Numbered from the stretch's first letter, positions 25,774 through 35,926 are shown. The stretch: 64,000 nucleotides of DNA from Chryseobacterium indologenes (GCA_002439165.1 DJTE01000011.1:112348-176347), one strand, 5' to 3'. Notes: generated by a model not told the origin, from the letters alone. A program made the numbers and translations.

Positions 25774-27621
25774 ATGAAATTCAGAAATGATATTTCCTTT
25801 CTCCGGGCACTGTCAGTAGTTGCTGTACTATTATATCATTTTAAATTTTCTTTTTTTAGAGGAGGGTTTATCGGGGTTGACATTTTCTTTGTTATCTCAG
25901 GCTATTTAATGACGCGGATCATTCTGTCCGGGCTCTCAGATAATAACTTCTCTCTTTCTGATTTTTATAAGAAAAGATTGATGAGAATATTTCCTGCACT
26001 GCTGGCCATGATTACGTTTTTTGGTATTCTGATCTATTTTTGTATCCCAACCCAATGGCTAATCTATACAAAACAATGTTTTGCAAGCAGCCTTTTCTTT
26101 TCCAATATTGCATTTTATTACTGGGATGCAGGCTATTTCAGAGGCTCTCAGCAGCTCAATTTTCTGCTGCACACCTGGTCACTGTCTGTGGAGTGGCAGT
26201 TTTATATGGTGTATCCGGTGATGTTGATGCTTGTTCGCAAAACTTATATCAATACCCGGAAGGTATTTAACGGTTTCTTTATTATGGGAATTTGCCTGTC
26301 TATAGGGCTGATGCTTTTTCATTATTTATTCAGTGCCACCTATTCTTTCTATATGCTGGATACAAGAGCCTGGGAAATGATGTCCGGAGGTCTTGTTTTT
26401 CTGTTCAGAGACAGGATCAGGGGAAAAAGTACACAGGTAAAAAAGAGGCTTTTTTATGTATCGTTCGCGATCCTTGTCTTCTTTCTCGTTTTTGCGGATG
26501 AACATTCCGTAAGATGGTGGCCGTTTGTAACAACTATGTTGCCGGTGGGGTGTACGGCTCTGATTTTATGGTTACAGCCTGACCTGAAGATTTTCAGTAA
26601 CAGAATAATTAAATATACAGGAGATATTTCCTATTCACTATATCTGTGGCACTGGCCGCTGTATGTTTTCAGCTTGTTTTTCGGACTGAACGAAAGCTTT
26701 ATCTATAAAATGGCATTCATTGTGCTGTCTGTATTTTTTGCCGCTATATCTTACCATTGCATTGAAAAGCGGGAGTATAGGAACTATAAATTTACTTTAT
26801 GGGCTGCTGTAATCCTTTTTTTACTGTCTTATGGTGTTTCAAAGCTGAATCCCCAATACTTATTGGATAGAAAAACGGCTAATCTTGCTTATGCAGCAGT
26901 GTATTACAAAGATAGCAAAGAAGTTCGGCGGCAGTTCAGGCGGGAAACTCAGCATCTGAGAGATGTTCAGCCTTTCAGTGAATATAATTTGAATACGCTG
27001 AAAATTAATCCTGACAAAAAAAATATCATTTTATTGGGAGACAGCCACGCAGGAATGTTCTCACAAACCATGCACGATATTCTGAATAAAGATAAATACC
27101 ACCTGATTCAGGTTACGGGTGATGCTACCTATCCGATGGCTGATGCAGAAGGAGGATATTCCGGACCCAAAGAACTTTTTAATTACTTTTTTAAAGAATA
27201 CTTCCCTGAAAACTATCAAAAGATTGATCTTGTTATTATCAATGCCAATTACGATGCCTATGAGAAAAATGATCTGGCAGAGAAGATCGGTTTTAATGAA
27301 GATTATTTTAAAAAATATAATATTCCGGTTGTTTATCTGGGGCAGACAGAAAATTACGGCATCGACTTTCCTACCCATTTCTATCTGAAGAACAGATTTA
27401 ATACTGAACCAGCCAATAGCCAGTCACTGAGAGATAAAGTACGGCAAACCAATCGATATTTAATGGAAAGGCTTGGAAACCGGTACATCAGTCTCCTTGA
27501 CTGTAAGATTACCAGAGTGAGTAAAGAAGGAATTCCTTATATGTACGATATGAACCATCTTACTTATTACGGGACCCGGCAATATCAGGAATTCATCCTG
27601 GAATCACTGCCCTTAAAATAA
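25774..27621 (+). CDS. OafA/YrhL-type O-acyltransferase with SGNH domain
   Basis: A 615-residue protein in two parts. Residues 1-360 are a ten-segment membrane acyltransferase with DISFLRALSVVAVLLYHF (conserved Arg and His) and GVDIFFVISGYLMTRII. Residues about 400-615 form an SGNH hydrolase-like domain with the catalytic Ser in ILLGDSHAGMF and DMNHLTYYG near the C-terminus as the Asp/His block. Such proteins move acetyl groups across the membrane onto surface sugars or peptidoglycan. It is transcribed alone. It resembles OatA and OafA in layout and length. Confidence 0.94.
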   Translation: MKFRNDISFLRALSVVAVLLYHFKFSFFRGGFIGVDIFFVISGYLMTRIILSGLSDNNFSLSDFYKKRLMRIFPALLAMITFFGILIYFCIPTQWLIYTKQCFASSLFFSNIAFYYWDAGYFRGSQQLNFLLHTWSLSVEWQFYMVYPVMLMLVRKTYINTRKVFNGFFIMGICLSIGLMLFHYLFSATYSFYMLDTRAWEMMSGGLVFLFRDRIRGKSTQVKKRLFYVSFAILVFFLVFADEHSVRWWPFVTTMLPVGCTALILWLQPDLKIFSNRIIKYTGDISYSLYLWHWPLYVFSLFFGLNESFIYKMAFIVLSVFFAAISYHCIEKREYRNYKFTLWAAVILFLLSYGVSKLNPQYLLDRKTANLAYAAVYYKDSKEVRRQFRRETQHLRDVQPFSEYNLNTLKINPDKKNIILLGDSHAGMFSQTMHDILNKDKYHLIQVTGDATYPMADAEGGYSGPKELFNYFFKEYFPENYQKIDLVIINANYDAYEKNDLAEKIGFNEDYFKKYNIPVVYLGQTENYGIDFPTHFYLKNRFNTEPANSQSLRDKVRQTNRYLMERLGNRYISLLDCKITRVSKEGIPYMYDMNHLTYYGTRQYQEFILESLPLK

Positions 27622-27936
27622 TTATGGGTGATACCATCAGGTATGATGCCGGGGATATCTGAAAATAATGAAACTTATCCGGCTGTTTTTAAGATGATAA
27701 TAATCTGATTTTCATATTTATTTGCCAGTTTTTATATTGTAGAAATTATTTTAAATCATGATAAACAGTCAAAGCTCTTAAATCATATGGCTTTTTCATT
27801 TTTATTTCCTTAAAAATAAAAGATTTAAATAATGTTTTTTTTAATTCGGAAAAATGCTCTTACAGGCTATACAATAGCGGAATGAAGGTACCACAGTGAA
27901 AAATTTCCCTATATTTAGTCCACACTAACTTCAAAT
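27622..27936. other. Intergenic region before the DUF4132 unit
   Basis: No coding frame is supported. A TATATTTA sequence near 27912 resembles a -7 box for the next gene. The rest is AT-rich without repeats. Confidence 0.35.
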
Positions 27937-28371
27937 ATGGAAATAAAGGTCACAGTAAAGCAATTGGGTAAAAAACACCCTGTTCTTTCGGAACAGAAAC
28001 TTGAAATAGAGTATACAGACAATACTATTACGCTGGAAAGGCTGTTAAAGCTGATCGTTCAGCAGCAGGTGGAAGCATTCAATGCAAAATCATTTGAACT
28101 GGAAGACGAAGACTATGCTAAAATCCCCACAGACAATTATCTGAATATCCTTACCGATACAGGAAAAGCAGGATTCGGAAGTATCTACAATCAGAAAAAG
28201 GCAGATCTGGCAAAAGCTCAGGAAAATGCCATTCAGGCTTTTGAAGACGGGCTGTTTGCCGTATTTTATAATGATGAACAACTTGAAAACCTCACCCAAA
28301 TCATCAATCTGGGCCTGGAGCATTCCTTTACTTTCATCAGGCTTACCTTCCTGGCGGGAAGCTATTGGTAG
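27937..28371 (+). CDS. Small partner gene of the DUF4132 protein
   Basis: A 144-residue soluble protein. The N-terminal 50 residues (MEIKVTVKQLG... TITLERLLKLIVQQQVEAF) suggest two strands followed by a helix, loosely like a beta-grasp start; that fold is a guess. The C-terminus is IRLTFLAGSYW. It ends 27 bases before the giant DUF4132 gene on the same strand, so the two form an operon and probably work together. I do not recognise the family. Confidence 0.75.
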   Translation: MEIKVTVKQLGKKHPVLSEQKLEIEYTDNTITLERLLKLIVQQQVEAFNAKSFELEDEDYAKIPTDNYLNILTDTGKAGFGSIYNQKKADLAKAQENAIQAFEDGLFAVFYNDEQLENLTQIINLGLEHSFTFIRLTFLAGSYW

Positions 28372-28398
28372 AAAAATCACACTAAGCAACAAATATAA

Positions 28399-31300
28399 AT
28401 GGAAATTACAGAAAAACTAAAATCAAAGGCTCTCGTCAGCAATTATTACGAAAAAGTAAAAAAAGACCTCACAGCACTGGCAGAAGGCAATATTTCAGCA
28501 CGTGTCTTCCAGGATAAGCCTGTACTTAAAAAAGAGGTAGCAGAGACGGCTCTGCTGCTGAAAGGGAAGGCCAATCATTACCAGCAGCTTACTTTAGGCT
28601 CCAAAGAGGCCGAAAAATTAAAAGATTACATCAAACCGGACATCTGGGATGATAAAGATTATTACGAACTGCTCGTTTATTACTTTGGACCTTATGCTGA
28701 TCTGATAAAGTATGCCTGGAACAAAATGGCTTACAAAATGTATCAGGCAGGATACTACCGCCGTTCATTCCGGGCACCGCATAACGAGCGTTATCTGTTG
28801 CTCAATCAGGTGAACCTTTTGCGGGAGCTTGTAAATTTCCCGGTAATCTATAATTACAGCAGCGGTAATCAGTATTTTGATCTTTCACTGGAAGAACAGA
28901 TCATTTACGATCACGCAATAGCCAATAATTCATCCCAGTTTTATGTATGGTCGGCAGCCATTGATACAGGAAATACAGCCGTCTACAAGTTAATTGAGGA
29001 TATTATTTTCAATAAACATACAGAAGGAAAAGTATCCAGAAACATTATAAAGGCTCTGTTGAACAGTGAACAGAAGCACTGCTGGGAGCTCGTTGAAAAA
29101 CTGTTGCTGGCAGCCCAGAGACAGGAAGGTCTCCGGCAGACCATACTGGAAGCGCTGGATGAAACCAGTATAGGAGCTCTTCAGTATATGGTTCACGTGA
29201 TTCTTGAACACAAGCTCACCCGTTTTTCTTCCGTTGTGAGGGCCATAGATACCTGGACAGGATTGGGATGGGATGCGGAAAAAGAATCTGTGGTGAAAAA
29301 TATAGTCTCGCTGGCAGATACTTACTTCAGCAATCCCGAACAGATTCCTGCTGCCATAAAAAGCAAAAACAATAACGAGGTCTACATGGCACTTTGGGCA
29401 CAGGCCGTCTGGGATGTGGAAAAAACAGTCCCTTACCTGCACCAGCTCTTTGATAAAGGAAATACGGAAAAAAAATGTCTGGCGGTAAAGTTTGCGGTGG
29501 AAACCGGAGATCCTTATATCCAGATGCCGCTGTTCTATAAAGCAATACAGGAGGACGATCTGCAGGTGCTGGCATTTGTGGGACCTTCTTTATCCTTATT
29601 ATTAAGTGTCAATACCGACTCAAAATTCTATATCAATAATGCAGATTATCCGGATTTTTTTGAAAAACTCCATGCATTAACCCAAAAGATAGACATAAAG
29701 GAAAAAAAATTCGAGGGGAAGATATTCTCATGGCTTAATGCTACTTTTAATAAGAATAATTTCTATTCTTCGATGTTCTATCTGGTAGGAGAAGATGAAA
29801 GTAAACTGGATCTGGTGCTTTCTTATTTCGACCAGTTTGAACTTTCATTGCGGGAACAGCTGACGAGGGTACTTTTAGGTGACTTTTACTGCTATTCATT
29901 CTCTTACGGAATAGGAAAAAAGAAAAAGGCTGTTACTCCCTTCCAGAAAGAATTTGCTTTCAGAATTATAAAAGACAGGGGAGAATCTCTGATTGCTTCA
30001 GGAATCAATGTACTCCTTCAGAATTCCCTGAATAAAGAAGAAGTCATGACTTTCTTCGATATGTTTAAAAGAAAAGGAGGGACGCTCCGTAAAAAACTGA
30101 TCGAGCTCGTTATTCAGCAGGAGGATGAAACAGTGGTTCCGTTTGTGGATGAACTGATGACCAAAGGTGATGTGGAGCAGAGAACAGCTTCTCTGGACCT
30201 CATGCTTCAGCTTCAAAAGAACAGAAGAGTGTCGGCCCGGATCACAGAATGGACCAAAATATATTCTGAAAGGCCAAAGATCTCCGAAAGAGAACAGAAC
30301 CTTCTGGAGCAGCTTAATCCTTCCGGAAATCAACAGCAGCTTTCCCCTGAAAATGGCTTCGGGTTCTATGATCCTAAAGTTATTTCTGCGTTCGGGCTGC
30401 CGGAAGTAAAAGCAGATTCCGTATATGCAAAAGCGGTTAAAAAAGAGAAATACGGATTCACACAGCCATTAAGCCGGATAAAGGCGGAACTGAAAAAGCT
30501 GAATGACCTCTACCTGAAACATAAAGACTATGAGTACGAATTTGAAAACTGGGATGGTGCTATGCAGAAACTGCTGCTGGGAAATAGTTTCGTACAGATT
30601 AAAAGGAATACCGAAGGTTTTACGGGCGCGCAGTTGACAGAAAACTATCCTTTGCATGAAGTATGGGAGCAGTGGTATAAAGATTCGGGGCTTGAGCCTA
30701 GAGATCTTTTCCTGATGACCTTTGCAGAAAGCTGCGACCATAAAAAATTCAGGGATTTTCTTGACAATTATGTGTTTTATTGTAGAGATGTGCTGCCGAA
30801 TCCTAAGAAAGGAGGTTATTTCTGGGATAACCCTATTAAATATATTCTGGATTCGCTGCAGCATAAATTTGTGTTTGAAGAAAAAACAGACTTCCTGCTG
30901 GACATCTGCAGTACATTATTTGCGAATCTTCCGGAAGAAATTATCAATCATAAGGCAAAACAAAACGATTACTATTACAGATACGACGGAAACGGCTGGC
31001 AGCAGACAGGCTTTTTCAATCTGTTCCTGGATGCGGTTCCGTTCCGGAAAATTACAGACGAACAGCTGATTAAGCTATGGAATTTATACCGTTGGATGCA
31101 GTTCAACGGACTGCCGGAAAATGTAAAGCATACCGTCCCTGATTTCTACTTATTCTGTAAAGCTTATGAGCTGAAGGTAATCACCAAAGACGAGTTGTAC
31201 GAAGGGATTTTCACCGGAGATTCTGTCATAAGAAACCTCACCACTGTCAAATTCTATCAGAACAGCGAAAAGCTGTTGGAAATCTTCCCTTTCCTGAAAC

Positions 31301-33441
31301 CTGTTATTACAGAAATACAGAATAAATTCCTTGATGTGGAACTTATCCGTGGCGATGCCAATACTGCCGTTTCCCACTTTGTACAGGAGTTCAGGGCGAT
31401 ATACGGAGCAGAAAGGTTTGCACAGATACTGAAAGGGCTGGGTAAATCCGGATTGTATGCCAACTACATATACAGTTATGGCAATGAAAGCATGACCAGG
31501 CAAAAGTTATTTTCTTACCTGCTTTCCCAGTGCTATCCTCTGGAAACGGATACCCAGAAATCTTTCAACGAAATAATGAAAAAGGAAAAGATCACAGAAC
31601 TCCGCCTGATACAGGCAGCTGTGTATGCTCCGCAGTGGCAGAAATTCATCAGCAGCTATTTGGGCTGGAAAGGGTTGGATTCTGCGATCTGGTGGATGCA
31701 CGCCCATACCAAAACCGGGGCCTATCAGGAACAGAATTCGGAACTGGAAAGTGAGGCGGCTAAATATTCATCGGTAGATATTCAGGAGTTTAAAGACGGA
31801 GCTGTGGATAAAGAATGGTTTACCAAAGCTTATAAAGAGCTGGGGAAAGCCCGCTGGGAAATGCTTTACGAATCGGCCAAATATATTTCAGACGGTAACG
31901 GGCACCGCCGTGCAAGACTGTATTCAGATACCCTTACCGGAAGCTTAAAGATCAAAGAGGTAACGGCAAAGGTCAAAGATAAAAGAGATCAGGATTTTCT
32001 CCGGGTATACGGCCTTGTTCCGCTAAGCAAAACCAATCCGGAGAAAGATGTACTGAGCCGGTACGAATACATACAGCAGTTTAAAAAGGAAAGCCGTGAA
32101 TTTGGCTCTATGAAACAGGCCAGTGAAGCTTTGGCGGTAAGAGTTGCCTTAGAAAACCTGGCAAGAAATGCTGGCTATCCTGATCCGATCCGTCTGACCT
32201 GGGCTATGGAAACCAGACAGATTCAGAATCTGCTGTCAAAAGAAACCCAGGTAACCGTAGATGGCGTAACCGTAGGTTTAATCATTGAAACAGACGGAAA
32301 AGCTGAACTTGTGGTATTCAGAGATGATAAACAGCTGAAATCTATTCCTCCGAAAATTAAAAAGGATAAGGCAGTGATAGAATTGGGGAACTACCGTAAA
32401 ATCATGCGTGAGCAGTGGACCCGTTCCAGGAAAGGACTGGAAGAAGCCATGATCAGGGGGGATGAATTCCTTTTTGCTGAAATTCAGAACCTGTTTGAAC
32501 ATCCCATTATTGTAAAACACCTGGAAAAGCTGGTATTTATTTCCAATGACGGTAAAATCGGATTTTTTCATGATGGAAACCTGGTGAGTTCTCATGGTGA
32601 AATTCAGGAACTGAACAGAGAAAATACACTGCGTATTGCCCATTGTGTAGATCTGCATCAGAATTCTGTATGGAGCGATTATCAGCATTACTGTTTTGCA
32701 GAAAAGCTGATCCAGCCGTTCAAACAGATCTTCAGGGAATTGTATGTGCCGACACCGGATGAACTGCAGGAGAAATCAGTATCACGCCGTTATGCCGGGC
32801 ATCAGATCCAGCCGAAGCAGACTTTAGCTCTTCTGAAAACAAGAGGCTGGAAAGTAGATCATGAAGAAGGGCTGCAGAAGGTTTATCACAAAGAAGGCTT
32901 CCAGGTGAAACTTTATGCGATGGCAGACTGGTTCTCGCCGGCAGATATAGAAAGTCCTACGCTGGAAACCATAGAATTCCATTCGCTGAAAACGTATAAG
33001 AATATTCCTTTTGAAGAAATCAATCCGAGGCTGTTCTCGGAAGTCATGCGTGATGTGGATCTGGTGGTTTCAGTAGCGCATGTAGGAGGGGTAGATCCTG
33101 AAGCCAGCCATTCATCCGTTGAAATGAGAGCTGTGCTGATGAAAGAAACAGCCCGCCTGTTTAAACTGGATAATATAAAAATAGAAGGTTCACATGTATT
33201 GGTGAAAGGCCAGATGGCGGAATACAGTGTGCATTTAGGAAGTGCTGTTGTTCATCAGACTCCGGGGAGGTATTTATCAATTCTTCCGGTACATTCCCAG
33301 CACAGGGGAAGATTATTCCTGCCTTTTGCTGATGATGATCCGAAATCTGCGGAAGTCCTGTCTAAGGTGTTACTGCTGGCTAAAGACAATGAAATACAGG
33401 ACCCTACCATACTTTCCCAGATTAAGAGGGAGTTTGTGTAA
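28399..33441 (+). CDS. Giant DUF4132-domain protein (MolR-like)
   Basis: A 1680-residue soluble protein with no signal peptide. The first 1100 residues are mostly helical and repeat-like. Near 1217-1290 lies the DUF4132 hallmark (RYEYIQQFKKESREFG ... LENLARNAGYPDPIRLTWAMETR), and the last 200 residues end in SILPVHSQHRGRLFLPFADDDP. E. coli MolR/YehI-type proteins carry this domain and are of unclear function. A short partner gene precedes it and a terminator follows. The gene is intact over 5 kb with no stop or frame break. Confidence 0.85.
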   Translation: MEITEKLKSKALVSNYYEKVKKDLTALAEGNISARVFQDKPVLKKEVAETALLLKGKANHYQQLTLGSKEAEKLKDYIKPDIWDDKDYYELLVYYFGPYADLIKYAWNKMAYKMYQAGYYRRSFRAPHNERYLLLNQVNLLRELVNFPVIYNYSSGNQYFDLSLEEQIIYDHAIANNSSQFYVWSAAIDTGNTAVYKLIEDIIFNKHTEGKVSRNIIKALLNSEQKHCWELVEKLLLAAQRQEGLRQTILEALDETSIGALQYMVHVILEHKLTRFSSVVRAIDTWTGLGWDAEKESVVKNIVSLADTYFSNPEQIPAAIKSKNNNEVYMALWAQAVWDVEKTVPYLHQLFDKGNTEKKCLAVKFAVETGDPYIQMPLFYKAIQEDDLQVLAFVGPSLSLLLSVNTDSKFYINNADYPDFFEKLHALTQKIDIKEKKFEGKIFSWLNATFNKNNFYSSMFYLVGEDESKLDLVLSYFDQFELSLREQLTRVLLGDFYCYSFSYGIGKKKKAVTPFQKEFAFRIIKDRGESLIASGINVLLQNSLNKEEVMTFFDMFKRKGGTLRKKLIELVIQQEDETVVPFVDELMTKGDVEQRTASLDLMLQLQKNRRVSARITEWTKIYSERPKISEREQNLLEQLNPSGNQQQLSPENGFGFYDPKVISAFGLPEVKADSVYAKAVKKEKYGFTQPLSRIKAELKKLNDLYLKHKDYEYEFENWDGAMQKLLLGNSFVQIKRNTEGFTGAQLTENYPLHEVWEQWYKDSGLEPRDLFLMTFAESCDHKKFRDFLDNYVFYCRDVLPNPKKGGYFWDNPIKYILDSLQHKFVFEEKTDFLLDICSTLFANLPEEIINHKAKQNDYYYRYDGNGWQQTGFFNLFLDAVPFRKITDEQLIKLWNLYRWMQFNGLPENVKHTVPDFYLFCKAYELKVITKDELYEGIFTGDSVIRNLTTVKFYQNSEKLLEIFPFLKPVITEIQNKFLDVELIRGDANTAVSHFVQEFRAIYGAERFAQILKGLGKSGLYANYIYSYGNESMTRQKLFSYLLSQCYPLETDTQKSFNEIMKKEKITELRLIQAAVYAPQWQKFISSYLGWKGLDSAIWWMHAHTKTGAYQEQNSELESEAAKYSSVDIQEFKDGAVDKEWFTKAYKELGKARWEMLYESAKYISDGNGHRRARLYSDTLTGSLKIKEVTAKVKDKRDQDFLRVYGLVPLSKTNPEKDVLSRYEYIQQFKKESREFGSMKQASEALAVRVALENLARNAGYPDPIRLTWAMETRQIQNLLSKETQVTVDGVTVGLIIETDGKAELVVFRDDKQLKSIPPKIKKDKAVIELGNYRKIMREQWTRSRKGLEEAMIRGDEFLFAEIQNLFEHPIIVKHLEKLVFISNDGKIGFFHDGNLVSSHGEIQELNRENTLRIAHCVDLHQNSVWSDYQHYCFAEKLIQPFKQIFRELYVPTPDELQEKSVSRRYAGHQIQPKQTLALLKTRGWKVDHEEGLQKVYHKEGFQVKLYAMADWFSPADIESPTLETIEFHSLKTYKNIPFEEINPRLFSEVMRDVDLVVSVAHVGGVDPEASHSSVEMRAVLMKETARLFKLDNIKIEGSHVLVKGQMAEYSVHLGSAVVHQTPGRYLSILPVHSQHRGRLFLPFADDDPKSAEVLSKVLLLAKDNEIQDPTILSQIKREFV

Positions 33442-33470
33442 AATATAAACGTTAGGATTTTATAAAACTA

Positions 33471-33500
33471 AAAAGGTACACTTTCAGCGGTGTACCTTTT
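33471..33500 (+). terminator. Terminator, GTACAC family (variant)
   Basis: AAAAGGTACAC pairs with GTGTACCTTTT around eight bases, 29 bases after the DUF4132 gene. Confidence 0.7.
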
Positions 33501-33545
33501 GTTATAATACCTGAGTGAAGCTGGGAACCGGACGAAAAAAAATAT

Positions 33546-33582
33546 AAAGATCATCAATACGATAAGAGTTGATCTTTTTTTA
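33546..33582 (+). terminator. Second terminator-like hairpin
   Basis: AAAGATCA pairs with TGATCTTT across a 16-base loop and is followed by further T. Confidence 0.45.
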
Positions 33583-33635
33583 CTCATTTTATGATATTAA
33601 AATTTATAGGGAGCATCAGTACCTATGGCTAAAAG

Positions 33636-33664
33636 TAACTTCCAGCCTCCTTCTTCCATCTCCC
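33636..33664. repeat. Dispersed polypyrimidine repeat, copy 1
   Basis: TAACTTCCAGCCTCCTTC followed by TTCCATCTCC. Similar tracts lie at 36141, 47025 and, inverted, 54171. Confidence 0.45.
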
Positions 33665-33742
33665 GGACTTTTATACCCGGCTCCCCTGGTTAAACTCAGT
33701 TTTTTTAATATTCTAAAAGACAGGCATCATTAAATAAGTTGT

Positions 33743-33750
33743 TATATTTG
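33743..33750 (+). promoter_or_regulatory. -7 box of the SPFH-zinc ribbon pair
   Basis: TATATTTG matches TAnnTTTG and lies 34 bases before the ATG at 33785. Confidence 0.5.
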
Positions 33751-33784
33751 TTTCCGGAAACTTTAACTATTAAAACATCAGAAA

Positions 33785-34771
33785 ATGGGCATATTCGATT
33801 TTATAAGAAATGAACTTATAGAGGTTATTGAATGGGTAGACAACACTACCGATACGGTATTATGGAAATTCCAGGATGAAGGTAATAATATAAAGAACGG
33901 TGCAAAACTTACCGTACGTGAAAGCCAGGCTGCCGTTCTGATGAATGAAGGTGAATTTGGAGATGTCTACACTCCGGGACTTCATACGCTTACCACGAAT
34001 AATATGCCGGTGATCACTACTTTGGAATCCTGGAAATATGGTTTTAATTCTCCGTTTAAAGTAGATGTTTATTTCATCAGTACCAAACAGTTTACCAATC
34101 TAAAGTGGGGAACTTCATCTCCGGTTATTATGAGAGATGCCGAACTGGGGCAGATCCGTTTAAAATCGTTCGGGAATTTTGCGATAAAAATAGATGATCC
34201 TAAGAAGTTTATTACCGCATTTTCAGGAACCAATCCTTATGTAAAAGCAGACCAGGTTGAGGAAACTCTCCGAAATATTATAGCGAGCAAAATGGCGGAA
34301 GGTTTTGCCGAAGCGAATGTTACCGTTCTGGATTTAACCGCTCAGTTTTCTGAGCTGAGCGAAAAGTTAATGCCTGTTTTCCGGAATGAGTTCGATGCTT
34401 ACGGAATAAGCCTTGAAAAGTTTTTTATAGAGAGTGTTTCTCTTCCTGATGAGGTAGAAAAAATGCTCGATAAGAAAACCCAGCTGAACGTACTGAAAGG
34501 CAGTCTTGATGATTTTAATAAAATGCAGGCGGGAATTTCTATGGAGAATATGTCTGAAAACAGTGCGGCCGGGAATGTAATGGGAATGGGGGCAGGAATG
34601 CTGATGACCCATGTGCTGAACCAGTCCGCTCAAAGTACTCCCGATACCTCTTCGAAAAATAAAACTGAGCTGATGGATATCCTGAAGCAGTTAAACGATT
34701 TAAAAACACAGGGCATTATCACAGAAGAAGAGTTTACCCAAAAAAAGCAGGAAATACTGAAACAATTATAG
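33785..34771 (+). CDS. SPFH-domain protein with SHOCT tail (YdjI-like)
   Basis: A 328-residue protein. Residues about 20-240 resemble the SPFH/virion-core type: NGAKLTVRESQAAVLMNEGEFGDVYTPG and a stomatin-like series of strands and helices. The last 35 residues (MDILKQLNDLKTQGIITEEEF) form a SHOCT domain. In Bacillus subtilis a similar protein, YdjI, is encoded with a zinc-ribbon protein (YdjG), a TPM-domain protein and a PspA relative in a membrane-stress operon. Here only the zinc-ribbon neighbour is present, starting seven bases downstream. A membrane-stress role is therefore an inference. Confidence 0.85.
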   Translation: MGIFDFIRNELIEVIEWVDNTTDTVLWKFQDEGNNIKNGAKLTVRESQAAVLMNEGEFGDVYTPGLHTLTTNNMPVITTLESWKYGFNSPFKVDVYFISTKQFTNLKWGTSSPVIMRDAELGQIRLKSFGNFAIKIDDPKKFITAFSGTNPYVKADQVEETLRNIIASKMAEGFAEANVTVLDLTAQFSELSEKLMPVFRNEFDAYGISLEKFFIESVSLPDEVEKMLDKKTQLNVLKGSLDDFNKMQAGISMENMSENSAAGNVMGMGAGMLMTHVLNQSAQSTPDTSSKNKTELMDILKQLNDLKTQGIITEEEFTQKKQEILKQL

Positions 34772-34777
34772 ACTTCT

Positions 34778-35854
34778 ATGGCAAATATAGTGGAGTATCC
34801 GTGTCCTAACTGTAATTCGGAGCTCAATTTTGATTCAGAAAGCCAGAGTCTTAAATGTTTACACTGCAGCACACTTATTCCTATTGCAGAAAGTAATGAG
34901 TTGATTACTGAGCAGCGGATCAATGCATTTTTAGATGCTTCAAAACTGCCGGTTGTTGAGCTGAAAGAATTTAGTTTCCGTTGCTCAAAATGCGGAAAAG
35001 ACAATATATGTACGGAGAATATCGCTTTCTTCGAGTGCCGGCACTGCAAAAATAATATCATTAATACAGACGGGTATCGGTCAAAGCCTATCACTCCGAA
35101 ATCTATTCTTCCTTTTGAGATTTCCAGGGAAGAAGCATCGGGTATTTTTCAGGGCTGGATCGGCAAAGGATTCTGGAATGATTCTGCCCTGAAGAAACAG
35201 GCTCTTAACGATAAAATGGACGGATGCTATGTGCCCTTCTGGACTCTGGATTCTCATACGGAAAGTGCTTGGTCCGGAGAAGCCGGAATTTATTATTATG
35301 TAGATATAAAGTATAAAGACCATAACGGACACGAAAAGGTAAAACGGGAGAGGAGAACACGATGGCATTACAAGTCGGGAAATACGGTTCAGTTTTTTAA
35401 TGATATGCTTCTGTCGGGATCAAAGGAATTTGAACAGAAAACTATGGAGGAAATTTACCCTTATGACTTAAATAAGCTTAAACCTTTTAATGCTCAATAT
35501 TTATTGGGATGGAGTGCCAAAGCTTATGATGGTGATCTGACCCAGTCCTATAATTATTTTCATCAGTATATAGATGGTAAGATCCGGGAAATATGTATCA
35601 GCCTTTTAAAGGAGGATACTTACAGAGGATTATCGGTGCAAACCCGCTATTATAATGAGACATTTAAACATATGGTTCTGCCGGTATGGCGATGTCATTA
35701 TCTGTTTAAAGGGAAATCATACTTTTATATGATTAATGGGCAGACCGGTAAAATTTATGGGAAAAAGCCGCTTTCTGCATTCAAAATAGTTTTTACGGTC
35801 ATGATGATTCTTGCGATTATTGCTGGACTGATTATCATTGGGCGGCAGAAATAA
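34778..35854 (+). CDS. Zinc-ribbon membrane protein (YdjG-like)
   Basis: A 358-residue protein. Two zinc ribbons open it: CPNCNSELNF...CLHC at residues 9-34 and CSKCGKDNIC...CRHC at 69-91. A middle domain rich in aromatic residues follows (YVPFWTLDSHTESAW), and one membrane segment lies at about 336-354 (IVFTVMMILAIIAGLIIIG). The layout matches the TFIIB-type zinc-ribbon proteins found beside SPFH proteins such as YdjI. It is spaced seven bases after that gene, so both are cotranslated. Function unknown beyond the inferred membrane complex. Confidence 0.85.
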   Translation: MANIVEYPCPNCNSELNFDSESQSLKCLHCSTLIPIAESNELITEQRINAFLDASKLPVVELKEFSFRCSKCGKDNICTENIAFFECRHCKNNIINTDGYRSKPITPKSILPFEISREEASGIFQGWIGKGFWNDSALKKQALNDKMDGCYVPFWTLDSHTESAWSGEAGIYYYVDIKYKDHNGHEKVKRERRTRWHYKSGNTVQFFNDMLLSGSKEFEQKTMEEIYPYDLNKLKPFNAQYLLGWSAKAYDGDLTQSYNYFHQYIDGKIREICISLLKEDTYRGLSVQTRYYNETFKHMVLPVWRCHYLFKGKSYFYMINGQTGKIYGKKPLSAFKIVFTVMMILAIIAGLIIIGRQK

Positions 35855-35926
35855 AACCTGATGGCCGGTATTGTTTTCTGGTGTTGTTTTATATTAATCG
35901 GATTGTATCCGATTGTGTGCTAAATC

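Larger units (their letters stand above)
33442..33784. other. Intergenic region with two hairpins and a polypurine-type repeat
   Basis: It contains two terminator-like hairpins (33471, 33546), a copy of the dispersed CTTCCAGCCTCC-type repeat at 33636-33664 and the -7 box at 33743. No gene is supported. Confidence 0.4.
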
